Program-made: the position numbers and the translations under genes
In this document: positions 19,012-28,300 of the stretch, piece by piece
Numbering within the stretch: the first letter of the stretch is position 1
How the letters are laid out: every line of letters begins with the position of its first letter
The notes under the pieces: model-generated
Told to the model about the DNA's origin: nothing
The model's input: only the letters and a program-made list of their open reading frames with translations
Database searches by the model: none
DNA from: Candidatus Blautia avicola
GTDB taxonomy: Bacteria; Bacillota; Clostridia; Lachnospirales; Lachnospiraceae
Reading direction: 5' to 3'
NCBI GenBank assembly: GCA_019120515.1
Contig: DWUY01000314.1
Span: forward strand, 1 to 46,070
DNA: 46,070 bases

Positions 19012-20541
19012 TTAATCTTCCAGCAGATCCTCTTCTTTTCTGCACTCTTCCAGAAGCTTTTCTTCCTCCTGCCTGTAGAGAAGCTTTTCGCTCCACTTCA
19101 GATACATGGGGCTTTCATGGACCGTAAGAAAATCCATGGCTTTGTCATCCTGAGTCAGACCGGATACAAAAAGGACCATCTCCTGGCTGTCCCCAAAAGC
19201 CTCTTCCAGAAACTGAAAGGCTTTTTCCGTCTGATCCAAAAGTTCTCGGATTTCCTGTTCCCTCTCCTGGAGCTCCCCCTGAAAATATTCTTTGATCCTT
19301 TCAAAGCCCTGGTCTGCTTTTCGTATATGGTCTTTTTTCAGGTCCAGGTCATATTCCTCCAGTTTTCTGATCACCCAGTTTTCTTTTTGGATTTCTTTTT
19401 CTCTGAGGAGTCCCGCTTCGATCTTGACCTCCAGGCTGTTTTTCCGGTTCTGGATAAACCCATGGATATCCTGGATTTCTTCATGATCCTGAATATACTT
19501 TTTCAGGTAGCCCAAAGCCTCGTGAAGGCAGATCCGTCTTTCTTCCTTTCCGGCAAACAGGGAAAAGCCGGTGTGCAGGGCTCCCAGTACCAGGTTTACC
19601 ACCGTAAACCGCTCCTCAAAGCTTCCCTTTCCTGCCATTTCAGTCTTTTCTTTATAAGCCTCAGAAGAAAGGCTCCCTTCCAGTATCCGGGTGATCCCGT
19701 AATCTGTGCCGTATTTCCGGTATAGCTGATAATAGGCGGCAAAATCCCGGGCAGTTTCTTCTTTTTGAAGGTATTCTTCTACCAGGCTTTGCGTCACGGG
19801 GATCTGAAACTCTTCGTAACTTTTCAGGATCTCTGACAGATCCTCCCAGCCTCTGGCCGTAACAAAAAATTTTCCGTCTACTGTATTTTCCACACAGTAA
19901 AAATTGTCTTTTTTGATCCGCAGATAGGACAGGATGGCCTCGTGGACTTCCTGCCTGCAGGCATATTCCATCCATACATCACAGTCTGCTTCCACGTCGA
20001 TCTTCCGGACTCTGTCCAGGGTCACGATGTCAAATTCCCGGACAGATTTATTATACTGAGGGGGATTTCCCGCCGCCACGATCACCCATCCTCTTGGTAC
20101 TTTATGGCTTCCGAAGGTTTTATTCTGCAGAAACTGGAGCATAGTAGGGGCCAGGGTCTCTGACACACAGTTGATCTCATCAATGAAAAGGATCCCCTCT
20201 TTTTTCCCGGTCTCTTCCATACACTGATAAACCGAAGCAATGATCTCGCTGAGAGTATATTCTGTAACGCTGACTTCTTTTCCCTGATACACTTTCGTCT
20301 CAATATGAGGAAGGCCGATAGCGCTCTGACGGGTATGGTGGGTAATGGTATAAGCTACCAGCCCTACGCCGCATTCCCGGGCTGCCTGTTCCATAATAGC
20401 GGTCTTCCCGATCCCCGGAGGCCCCATAAGAAGAATAGGCCGCTGTCTTACCAGAGGAAAAGTATAACATCCCTGGTCGTCCTTCCTGTTATATGCTCGG
20501 ATAGTATTGATGATCTCTGTTTTTGCCTCTTTTATATTCAT
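19012..20541 (-). CDS. MoxR-type AAA+ ATPase with a helical C-terminal extension
   Basis: 509 aa; Walker A GPPGIGKT, Walker B ILFIDEIN, 'APTMLQFLQNKTFGSHKVPRGWVIVAAGNPP'. Confidence 0.88.
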   Translation of the reverse strand: MNIKEAKTEIINTIRAYNRKDDQGCYTFPLVRQRPILLMGPPGIGKTAIMEQAARECGVGLVAYTITHHTRQSAIGLPHIETKVYQGKEVSVTEYTLSEIIASVYQCMEETGKKEGILFIDEINCVSETLAPTMLQFLQNKTFGSHKVPRGWVIVAAGNPPQYNKSVREFDIVTLDRVRKIDVEADCDVWMEYACRQEVHEAILSYLRIKKDNFYCVENTVDGKFFVTARGWEDLSEILKSYEEFQIPVTQSLVEEYLQKEETARDFAAYYQLYRKYGTDYGITRILEGSLSSEAYKEKTEMAGKGSFEERFTVVNLVLGALHTGFSLFAGKEERRICLHEALGYLKKYIQDHEEIQDIHGFIQNRKNSLEVKIEAGLLREKEIQKENWVIRKLEEYDLDLKKDHIRKADQGFERIKEYFQGELQEREQEIRELLDQTEKAFQFLEEAFGDSQEMVLFVSGLTQDDKAMDFLTVHESPMYLKWSEKLLYRQEEEKLLEECRKEEDLLED

Positions 20542-21863
20542 AGCTCTTCCTCTTGTTTCTCTGTTCTTGCCGGAACGATCAGCTTATAAGCCCAGTCCGG
20601 CACCATATCCATTCTGGCTGTCTTTTCCAGAAATACAAAAGCCGTCTCATAATCCGGTTTACTCTGAGGATAGATCCCGTCCCCGTCTGTAAAATAGATC
20701 AGGGCTTTCAGGTTCCGGATCTCTTTTTTCTCCTGCTGCTGGCTGATATATTGAAACACAGGGCGGAAGTCTGTGCCGCCTCTCCCCTGTATCTTAATAT
20801 TTTTGCTGTAAGCCTTCCACTCTTCCTCGGAATGGATCACCTTCACATTCTGGATACAGCAGTCGCACTGGATCAGATATACCTTCATCTTCCGGAAAAA
20901 GTTTTCCTTTTCCTCCAGGATCCGGTAGGTCTCTCCCAGAAATCCCCGGACGGTTTCCGAAGAACAGGAACTGGAAGTGTCAATGGCGATGACCAGTTCT
21001 TCCAGACGGTTCACTTCTTTATATTCTAAGGGCTCGATAAGAGGGGTGTTCCCATACCGCTCCATGCCCAGATTATAAAAGATATAATCAAAGCTCTCTG
21101 TGTCCAGTTCCACTTCTTCTCTGGGCACCGCAAACCTTTTGAGAAATTTCCGGTAATCAAATTTTCCCTGGGGCCTGGCTTGCATATCTTCTTCGGAACT
21201 TCCCCGGTGGGTTCCCGCCCGTTTCTTTTTCTGCTGCTTTTTCTGCCCTGTAAGCAAACGGAGTTCTTCCCATTTCTTCCGTGTCCCTGCTCCCCGTTTT
21301 TCCTGTTTTATTTTTTCCCAGAACCTGTGGTCGTCAAAGGCAAATGCCTTTTTCAGCACCTCTCTGGTATAGGGAAATCTGCCGCCTGTCAGCATATAAT
21401 AGATCTTTTCTGCCGAAAGGGACGGATCCCTCATGATCCAGAAACACTGTTCCCGGACCGGATCCCTGCCTGTGGAAAGTCCCGGCATCTGCTCTCTTTC
21501 TATGATCTCCTCCACCCACATATCGCAGGCCAGATCCCACAGATCCTTATCCTTCTTTCCCCCGCCGAAAAAAGACTCTCCATAAAAAGGATGAAGGTAC
21601 AGACAGTGGAGGAGCATGTGAAGGTATCCGCTCCGGACAAGGCGGGGATCTTCTTGGTAGGCTCTGATCAGAAATACCGGCGAAAAATACAGGAATTCTC
21701 CGTCCGTCCCTATGGTCTTAGCATCCTCCTTGGGACAGTATCGAAGTCCTGCAAAAGCGCCGTCCAGATAGGGAAAATAAGAATACAGCTCATTCTGACT
21801 GTTCTGGAGGATCCGCATCCCCAGATTTTCCCGGTGTTTTTGTTTATCTTCCATATTCCTCAC
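20538..21863 (-). CDS. VWA-like (DUF2201-type) protein
   Basis: 441 aa; C-terminal MIDAS motif IDTSSS...GRGGTDFRPVF...IYFTDGDG; N-terminal metallopeptidase-like helix LHMLLHCLYLHPF. Confidence 0.85.
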   Translation of the reverse strand: MRNMEDKQKHRENLGMRILQNSQNELYSYFPYLDGAFAGLRYCPKEDAKTIGTDGEFLYFSPVFLIRAYQEDPRLVRSGYLHMLLHCLYLHPFYGESFFGGGKKDKDLWDLACDMWVEEIIEREQMPGLSTGRDPVREQCFWIMRDPSLSAEKIYYMLTGGRFPYTREVLKKAFAFDDHRFWEKIKQEKRGAGTRKKWEELRLLTGQKKQQKKKRAGTHRGSSEEDMQARPQGKFDYRKFLKRFAVPREEVELDTESFDYIFYNLGMERYGNTPLIEPLEYKEVNRLEELVIAIDTSSSCSSETVRGFLGETYRILEEKENFFRKMKVYLIQCDCCIQNVKVIHSEEEWKAYSKNIKIQGRGGTDFRPVFQYISQQQEKKEIRNLKALIYFTDGDGIYPQSKPDYETAFVFLEKTARMDMVPDWAYKLIVPARTEKQEEEL

Positions 21864-21869
21864 CTGCCT

Positions 21870-22298
21870 TTACAGAGAAAAATCCCGGTCTTTGAATCCA
21901 TATTTTTCTTTTTTCAGATGAAGGAGCCACACCAGAGCGGCATTTTTCTGCCCCTGTCTGGCGATCCGGATAAACACATCTATATTTTTCTCTTCCAGCC
22001 AGCCAAGGGACTCCAGTATTTCCAGCTTTTCCACCTGGTCTTCATCGATCAGCGCCTCCATGGCCGGGCGGATCCGGCTTTTTAAATACCTGCCGTAGGC
22101 CTCTTTTTCCTCCTCTTTGGTCTGGGGAAGGAAAAAACCTCTCAGGGCCACAGCCAGCCGCACCGGTTCCTGCCTGGTCTGGACAAATTTCTTATAAAGG
22201 CTTTTGGCCTCTTCTTCAGGTTCTCTCACCCCGGCCTGTTCCTTCAGGGCTTTTGAGACTACTTCTACATTTTTCTGAAATTTTTCCTTATCCTCCAT
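21870..22298 (-). CDS. Small alpha-helical protein of unknown function in the MoxR/VWA cluster
   Basis: 142 aa, immediately upstream of and co-directional with the VWA gene. Confidence 0.7.
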   Translation of the reverse strand: MEDKEKFQKNVEVVSKALKEQAGVREPEEEAKSLYKKFVQTRQEPVRLAVALRGFFLPQTKEEEKEAYGRYLKSRIRPAMEALIDEDQVEKLEILESLGWLEEKNIDVFIRIARQGQKNAALVWLLHLKKEKYGFKDRDFSL

Positions 22299-22377
22299 GA
22301 TTCTCTCCCGCTCCTCTGTATCCAGCTCTCCTGATGTATTCAGACAACTGCCGTAAATCCGCTCCCGGCCATTGGCT

Positions 22378-22734
22378 TCAATGATTTTCGAGGCGCTGTA
22401 CTAGTATCTCTTCCAGCATCTCCCGGCAGACCTCCAGTACCTGGCGGATCCCTTCTTTACTCAGATTTTCGTAGTGAATGCCGCATTCTACCCACACAGG
22501 GATTTTCCAGGACCGGTATAGTTCTTCAGCCCATTGCGCCGCCAGGTTCCCTTCCCTATGTCCGGGAAACTCTATGTCCACCGGCTCCTGTCCCGGAACT
22601 CTTCCGCTGACTGCGCCGATATGGGATTTTTCCCCTCCTGTGAGAAGGACATTCAGCCCCTCGTCCAGAAACTGAAGCCTTGCGGTGATCTTTCTTCCCA
22701 GAAGGCTTTTTTCAATCTCTTTGTAAGATTCCAT
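22378..22734 (-). CDS. LpdD-like (gallate/4-hydroxybenzoate decarboxylase D-subunit type) protein
   Basis: Probable start MESYKEIEKSLLGRKI (22734). Small protein overlapping the end of ubiX, with 'LLTGGEKSHIGAVS' and 'FPGHREGNLAAQWAE'. Confidence 0.65.
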   Translation of the reverse strand: MESYKEIEKSLLGRKITARLQFLDEGLNVLLTGGEKSHIGAVSGRVPGQEPVDIEFPGHREGNLAAQWAEELYRSWKIPVWVECGIHYENLSKEGIRQVLEVCREMLEEILVQRLENH

Positions 22735-23347
22735 CTGTTTCCATACCCTCCCATCTCTTAAAGGGTCTGTATTCCACGCCAAACTGATCCAGGACCTTTC
22801 CTGCCAGGTGCCGGGCGGCATCCTGGAGATTCTCCGGTTTATTGTAATAACTGAGCATCAGAGGAAGTATCACAGCTCCCATGGAAGAAAGTTCATACAT
22901 ATTCCGAAGGTGGATGGTGCCAAAAGGGCACTCCCGCACAGCCAGGACCAGTTTTCTCCGCTCTTTTAAGGCAACATCTGCCGCCCGAAGGAGAAGGCTG
23001 TCGCTATAGCCGCTGTGTATTCCAGCCAGGGTTTTCATGCTGCAGGGTACAACGATCATTCCCATATTCCGAAAACTGCCGCTGGCAGGCGCTGCCCCGA
23101 TATCACGGTTATCATAGACCACATCCGCCAGAGCCTTCATTTCTTCCAGGGAACCGGGGGCTTCCTGCCCGGCCGTCAGTTCTCCTCCCCGGCTGATCAT
23201 CAGATGGCTTTCCACTCCTGCCTCCTGGAGACCTTTCAGCACTTCCAGAGCCACCGGGATCCCTGAAGCTCCGGAAATCCCTACCAGGATCCGTTTTCTT
23301 TCGCCCTCTGTTTTCTCCTTGTTTTCCTGTCTGCGATCTAAAGCCAT
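22712..23347 (-). CDS. ubiX: UbiX-family flavin prenyltransferase
   Basis: 'ILVGISGASGIPVALEVLKGLQEAGVESHLMISRGGE', 'VVPCSMKTLAGIHSGYSDSLLLRAADVALKERRKLVLAVRECP'. Likely start MALDRRQEN at 23347, overlapping the upstream stop. Confidence 0.88.
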   Translation of the reverse strand: MALDRRQENKEKTEGERKRILVGISGASGIPVALEVLKGLQEAGVESHLMISRGGELTAGQEAPGSLEEMKALADVVYDNRDIGAAPASGSFRNMGMIVVPCSMKTLAGIHSGYSDSLLLRAADVALKERRKLVLAVRECPFGTIHLRNMYELSSMGAVILPLMLSYYNKPENLQDAARHLAGKVLDQFGVEYRPFKRWEGMETDGILQRD

Positions 23348-23730
23348 TTTTCCGGATCTTCCGCCAGATGGACCACCTCCTGACACAGAGGCTTCTTATC
23401 TGTTACCACAGGCTGAACAGGATTTTCCGCACATCTGCATAAAAGCTTTCCCAGATCTTCCGGCTGCGTATCGAGGAGGGCAGCTACCCTTTTCCTGCTG
23501 GCCAGAAGTCCGATAGCTACTTTCGCTCCCGGATGGCCCTTCACATTTTCAAATATCATGGCAGGACCTTCTTTCGTAGGCCGCATAACCGTTCCTCCTG
23601 CTCCTACATGGCGGTACACACCGGCCAGTTCCGCCATAGGATCTACTTCCACCTTGGTAGTGATCAACTGTCCCGGCATACTTTCCAGCCGTCTAAGGGC
23701 GCTTCTTAAATCTCTCACTTTGTCTGTCAT
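23338..23730 (-). pseudogene. ubiD: UbiD-family decarboxylase, N-terminal fragment only
   Basis: 130 aa (MTDKVRDLRSALRRLESMPGQLITTKVEVDPMAELAGVYRHVGAGGTVMRPTKEGPAMIFENVKGHPGAKVAIGLLASRKR...EVVHLAEDPEKWL*). Full-length UbiD proteins are about 450-500 aa. Confidence 0.8.
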
Positions 23731-23799
23731 TTTCTTGTCACCTCACATTAAGTCTTCTATCCTATAGTTTAACTTCTTTCCAGTAGAGAATCAATTTAA

Positions 23800-23857
23800 A
23801 AATAAAAGGAGACTGCCGCATCATGCAAAACTTTCCGTATGCATCCATGCGACAGTC
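23800..23857 (-). terminator. Rho-independent terminator after the DnaJ-type gene (upstream of... reading minus strand)
   Basis: GACTGCCGCATCATGCA / TGCATCCATGCGACAGTC (23811-23857); on the minus strand the stem is followed by TCCTTTTATTTTT. Confidence 0.8.
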
Positions 23858-23867
23858 CCCTTATCAT

Positions 23868-24953
23868 TTACGCTGCGCTCCCTCTCCCGGAGCTGTGCCT
23901 TCCACAGGCCCTGTCAAATTCTTTCAGTTTTTCCTTTGCCTCCCGGCTTACATGCTGGGGAACCTGGATCTCGATCCGGGCGTACTGATCTCCTTTTACA
24001 GAAGGATCCTTCATAGAGACAATTCCCTTTCCTCTCAGACGGATCTTGGTCCCTGACTGTGTGCCTTCCTTTATCTTACATACCACATTTCCGTAAAGCG
24101 TAGGCACTACCGCTTCGCCGCCCAGAACCGCTGTGGTAAAAGGTATCTTAACCGTAGTGTAAAGATCCATGCCCTTTCTTTCATAGCCGGGTTTTTCTTC
24201 TACTGTCACCTGGAGGAGAAGATCTCCGGCCTGGCCGCCCTTTGCTCCCGGCATCCCTTTTCCTCTCAGACGGATGCTTTTTCCAGTCTCAATACCTGCC
24301 GGGATCCGGACTTCCAGAGACTGGACAGTACCCGTGGCAGGATCTTTCAGGCTCAGAACTTTCTTGCAGCCAAAAGCCGCTTCCTCAAGGCTGATGATCA
24401 CAGAAGCCGTCATATCCGCTCCCTTCTGAGAGCCGTAACCGCCGAAACCTCTTCCATAACTTCCTCTGCGGCCGCCTCCGAAGTCTCCTCCGAAACCGCT
24501 TCCGCCGAAGCCGCCTCCAAAGCTGCCGCTGCCGCCAAAGCCCCTTCCCGAGAAACCGCTTCCACCCCGTTGTCCATGGAACATATCCCCGAAAATATCT
24601 TTAAAGATATCGTCCATGTCTCCCGGATCGCCCTGGAAATGATATTCCCGGTATCCGCTGCCCGGCCCGCCGTAGCCATAGCTGTATGCGCCTGAACCGC
24701 CGGGGCCTCCCTGTGAAGCGCCGCCGTCAAAAGCCGCATGGCCAAATTGATCGTAAAGTTTTCTCTTTTTCTCGTCGCTCAGCACATTATACGCTTCTGT
24801 AACTTCCTTAAATTTCTCCTCAGCCTGGGGATTTCCCGCGTTTGTATCCGGATGATATTTCTTTGCCAGTTTCCTGTAAGCTTTTTTTATGGCATTGGCA
24901 TCTGCGTTTCTGTCAATGCCCAGAACTTCATAATAATCTCTTTTTTTATCCAT
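23868..24953 (-). CDS. DnaJ C-terminal domain protein (CbpA-like, no zinc finger)
   Basis: Start [17 protein letters not shown] (24953). Canonical KYHPDTN, Gly/Phe-rich region, DnaJ C-terminal beta domains; no CxxCxGxG repeats. Confidence 0.9.
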   Translation of the reverse strand: MDKKRDYYEVLGIDRNADANAIKKAYRKLAKKYHPDTNAGNPQAEEKFKEVTEAYNVLSDEKKRKLYDQFGHAAFDGGASQGGPGGSGAYSYGYGGPGSGYREYHFQGDPGDMDDIFKDIFGDMFHGQRGGSGFSGRGFGGSGSFGGGFGGSGFGGDFGGGRRGSYGRGFGGYGSQKGADMTASVIISLEEAAFGCKKVLSLKDPATGTVQSLEVRIPAGIETGKSIRLRGKGMPGAKGGQAGDLLLQVTVEEKPGYERKGMDLYTTVKIPFTTAVLGGEAVVPTLYGNVVCKIKEGTQSGTKIRLRGKGIVSMKDPSVKGDQYARIEIQVPQHVSREAKEKLKEFDRACGRHSSGRGSAA

Positions 24954-25266
24954 TATAACCACCCTCTGATATAAACCTGTTATATGAAGCGCCTCCTTTT
25001 GGAACCAAAGATTCAAAGGGAGGCGCACCGTCTTTCTGTTTCTGTTTGAAAAAGCCTCTCTGACAGACCATTCATTGTTCTATTTGTAATATAACACTTC
25101 ATTATTAATGTGTCAAGGGCTGTTTCTTTTGTTATTAATTTAACATCTTTTTCTCCTGATTGTTCTCTTTTTTGATCTCCAAAAAACGATACTTATACAG
25201 ATTTTGTATAAATTTTCCTTTTACCTATACTAGACTTTTTTTGTTAAAATTTTATTCAAAAAAGTA

Positions 25267-25295
25267 TTGTGTTAAAAAAATAACGGTGCTATAAT
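25267..25295 (+). promoter_or_regulatory. Promoter of the alcohol dehydrogenase gene with a Rex-like inverted repeat in the spacer
   Basis: TTGTGT (25267-25272), 17 nt, TATAAT (25290-25295); TGTTA-AAAAAA-TAACG lies across the -35/spacer. Confidence 0.6.
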
Positions 25296-25348
25296 CAAAT
25301 CGTTAAAAGAATCACAACAAAACTCGAAAACTTAAAGGAGTGACTGAT

Positions 25349-26530
25349 ATGAGCAGATTTTGTTTACCAAGAGATATTTATCACGGAAAGGGCTGTCTGG
25401 AAGAACTGAAGAATTTAAAAGGCAGCAAAGCTATGCTGGTCGTGGGCGGCGGATCTATGAAACGCCAGGGATTCCTGGATAAGGCCGTAAACTACTTAAA
25501 AGAAGCCAACATGGAAGTTCAGGTATTTGAAGGGGTAGAACCGGATCCTTCTGTAGAAACTGTTATGAAAGGAGCCGAGGCTATGAGAGCTTTCCAGCCG
25601 GACTGGATCGTAGCTATGGGCGGCGGTTCCCCTATTGACGCGGCAAAGGCTATGTGGGCCTTCTACGAATATCCGGAAGTCACCTTCGAAGATTTATGTA
25701 AACCTTTCAATTTCCCGGAATTAAGACAGAAAGCAAGGTTTGCGGCAATCCCCTCTACTTCCGGAACTGCAACAGAAGTAACTGCTTTCTCTGTTATTAC
25801 CAATTATCAGACAGGTGTAAAATACCCTCTGGCAGATTTTAATATTACCCCGGATGTAGCGATCGTAGATCCTGACCTGGTATCCGGCCTTCCTGTAAAG
25901 CAGGTTGCCTACACCGGAATGGACGCCCTTACTCATGCCATCGAGGCTTATGTGTCTACCCTTCACGGACCTTTCACGGATCCTCTGGCTCTTCAGGCCA
26001 TCGAAATGGTCCTGGACTATCTGCCCGCATCCTACAACATGAATATGGATGCAAGGGAGCAGATGCACTATGCCCAGTGTCTGGCAGGAATGGCATTTTC
26101 CAACGCACTTCTGGGAATTGTCCATTCTATGGCTCATAAAACCGGAGCTGCCTTTTCCACAGGCCATATTCCTCACGGATGCGCAAACGCCATCTATCTG
26201 CCTTACGTGATCCAGTACAATGCAAAGAACCCGGAAGCTGCCGAAAGATACGCAGAAATAGCCAGGAGAATGGGGCTGGACGGTAATTCCAGGCAGGCGC
26301 TGATCAACAGTCTGCGGAAAAAGATCCAGGACTTCAACAGACATATGAACATTCCTCTTACTCTGAAAGACTTCGGCATCCAGGAAGATGAATTTAAAGA
26401 TAAACTTCCAAAGATCGCCGAACTGGCTGTAGGAGACGCCTGCACAGGCTCTAACCCAAGAGAGATCACCCCTGCGCAGATGGAAAAACTCCTCACCTGT
26501 ACCTACTATGGAACTGAGGTAGATTTCTAA
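25349..26530 (+). CDS. Iron-containing alcohol dehydrogenase
   Basis: About 393-396 aa; 'DWIVAMGGGSPIDAAKAMW', 'AIPSTSGTATEVTAFSVI', 'GIVHSMAHKTGAAFSTGHIPHGCANA'. Start at 25340 (TTG) or the ATG near 25349; the latter has GGAGTG upstream. Confidence 0.92.
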   Translation: MSRFCLPRDIYHGKGCLEELKNLKGSKAMLVVGGGSMKRQGFLDKAVNYLKEANMEVQVFEGVEPDPSVETVMKGAEAMRAFQPDWIVAMGGGSPIDAAKAMWAFYEYPEVTFEDLCKPFNFPELRQKARFAAIPSTSGTATEVTAFSVITNYQTGVKYPLADFNITPDVAIVDPDLVSGLPVKQVAYTGMDALTHAIEAYVSTLHGPFTDPLALQAIEMVLDYLPASYNMNMDAREQMHYAQCLAGMAFSNALLGIVHSMAHKTGAAFSTGHIPHGCANAIYLPYVIQYNAKNPEAAERYAEIARRMGLDGNSRQALINSLRKKIQDFNRHMNIPLTLKDFGIQEDEFKDKLPKIAELAVGDACTGSNPREITPAQMEKLLTCTYYGTEVDF

Positions 26531-26595
26531 TACTGATAGGATAGGGGAAGATTCCTTCCCCTGCCGGATCATCGTGATACCTTGCGTATTGCGTC

Positions 26596-26650
26596 AAAAA
26601 GCCAGTCTGGTCCGGAGCGCCCCGCGCTCCTGTCCCCGACTGGCTTTTTT
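26596..26650. terminator. Bidirectional rho-independent terminator
   Basis: AAAAAGCCAGTC...GGAGCG-ccccg-CGCTCC...GACTGGCTTTTTT. Confidence 0.85.
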
Positions 26651-26670
26651 GATCCTGTTTCTGATTATTT

Positions 26671-27204
26671 TTATTCTTCTGTTACAGCGCTGATCTCCAG
26701 AGAAGACACACTGTCTCCGTCAAGACCGATGGTCATTTCTGTATCACCTTTTTCATACACAAGAGAGCTGCTGGTCTCTTTGGCAGGTTCTCCATAAGCC
26801 TCTGTAACCTCATCTTTTGTACTTCCGATACTGATCCCCTCGTCTGTCTCGACTGTATCGTCCATAAAGTCCACAGAAAGCACATAGTCCTTATCGTCTA
26901 CCGGATAAGTGTTCAGATGAAATCCAGGATAGGTATAGACCTTATCCAGTCCTTCAAAGGCACAGCTTTCTGATTCAAAGTAATCATCCGGATCTCCCAG
27001 TTCCTCTACAACTTTGGAAGCATCCTCGTTCATTTCAATTTTTGTAGAACCGCTGGTAAAAGTAAATCCCCCTGATGAAGAGGCAGAAGAGCCTGAAGAA
27101 GAACTTCCTGAACTGGAAGAACCGCTGTCAGAGCTTCCGCAGGCTGCCAGACTCAGTCCCATTACTATTACTGCTGCTGCAAAAATACCTTTCATTTTTC
27201 TCAT
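26671..27204 (-). CDS. Secreted lipoprotein, last gene of the Dlt-like operon
   Basis: Start MRKMKGIFAAAVIVMGLSLAACGSS: signal peptide plus lipobox LAAC, Ser/Gly linker; C-terminal 'SIGSTKDEVTEAYGEP' repeat-like motif. Confidence 0.8.
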   Translation of the reverse strand: MRKMKGIFAAAVIVMGLSLAACGSSDSGSSSSGSSSSGSSASSSGGFTFTSGSTKIEMNEDASKVVEELGDPDDYFESESCAFEGLDKVYTYPGFHLNTYPVDDKDYVLSVDFMDDTVETDEGISIGSTKDEVTEAYGEPAKETSSSLVYEKGDTEMTIGLDGDSVSSLEISAVTEE

Positions 27205-27217
27205 GTGTTCCTTCCTC

Positions 27218-28285
27218 CTAATAACTGATGATCTCACCATATTTTTCCAGTTCCTCATACTGGGCTTCTTTCATATCCTCATAGAACTGGATCTTTTCCT
27301 CATAAACCTGCTTGTATTCCGGATCCTCCCGGTAATCTGTCAGGTCGTAGGTCTCTGTTAAATATTTTCCAAAGTATTTGGAGAGCTTCTCTGCTCCGCT
27401 TAAATTCAGATGAAGTCCGGCATCATAAGTGTCCGTATTATAGTCAATACCTATTTCATCTGCCAGTTTTTCATAGTTAAAATAATCCAGATCGTATTTC
27501 TCTGCATAATCTACGATCTGCTGATCCCACTCCTCATACCAGTATGGATAAAGGCTGGGGGATTTTACCAGGACAAATTCAATGCCATTGTCCTCACAGA
27601 GCCGGCGCATCTTGTCCAGATAGCTCATGGCATTGCTGCCTAATGTGTAATCCGCCAGGATTTCCGGGTCCGGAAAGCCTTCGGCGGGCCGGACATCTAC
27701 TCTCATGTAGTAGCCGTTATGAAAAAGCTTATCTTTGTGGAACATATACCGGAAGTCTTCCGAAGACAGTTCCGACCATCTGGAATGATAGCGGAGGATG
27801 GGGAAAATATAGTCCAGCATATTTTCTTTTTCTGTCATAGAAGACTGGATGGCTCCGATCTTTGCCTTGGACCATTTCATTCCGTCTATGCTCATCCGGT
27901 TGTAAGCCTCGCTCTGGGGCTCATTATATTTCAGTGCCAGAACATTAAACACCACCACCTTGGGCGTTTCATACCGAAGGGTATCCTCCAGCAGGTAATA
28001 AGACTGCCAGGCAAGCTGCTGGGCGGATCCCCGGATATAACTGGTGATCCCGTAATCCCGGTACATCTCAATAGGGGAAAAGTTCTCATAAACCTCGCAG
28101 TCCCCTACAAAGATCACTTCATGATCCGTAGTCTCCTGGTAATATTCTTCAACCAGATTTCCCTCTACAATATCTGACATATATTTTGGCATCAGCAGTT
28201 TCTGCAGAAGGAACAGTACCAGGATCAGCACCGCTGCCAGAACCGCCACGGCGGCAGGCCATTTAGGAAATTTCTTTGCTTTCAT
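27218..28285 (-). CDS. DltD/SGNH-like membrane-anchored protein
   Basis: 355 aa; N-terminal TM helix, 'EVIFVGDCEVYENFSP' at the SGNH block I position and 'DAGLHLNLSGAEKLSKYFGKYL' at block V. Confidence 0.72.
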   Translation of the reverse strand: MKAKKFPKWPAAVAVLAAVLILVLFLLQKLLMPKYMSDIVEGNLVEEYYQETTDHEVIFVGDCEVYENFSPIEMYRDYGITSYIRGSAQQLAWQSYYLLEDTLRYETPKVVVFNVLALKYNEPQSEAYNRMSIDGMKWSKAKIGAIQSSMTEKENMLDYIFPILRYHSRWSELSSEDFRYMFHKDKLFHNGYYMRVDVRPAEGFPDPEILADYTLGSNAMSYLDKMRRLCEDNGIEFVLVKSPSLYPYWYEEWDQQIVDYAEKYDLDYFNYEKLADEIGIDYNTDTYDAGLHLNLSGAEKLSKYFGKYLTETYDLTDYREDPEYKQVYEEKIQFYEDMKEAQYEELEKYGEIISY

Positions 28286-28300
28286 GATAAGTCCTTCCTC

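Noticed and set aside
21180-22085. 301-aa plus-strand ORF opposite the VWA gene
   Set aside because: Antisense to two confident minus-strand genes; composition (F/P/L-rich) is typical of a shadow frame.
24410-24745. Alanine/glutamate-rich 111-aa minus ORF inside the DnaJ gene and apparent short repeats there
   Set aside because: Alternate frame of the Gly/Phe-rich DnaJ linker; the repeats are coding low complexity.
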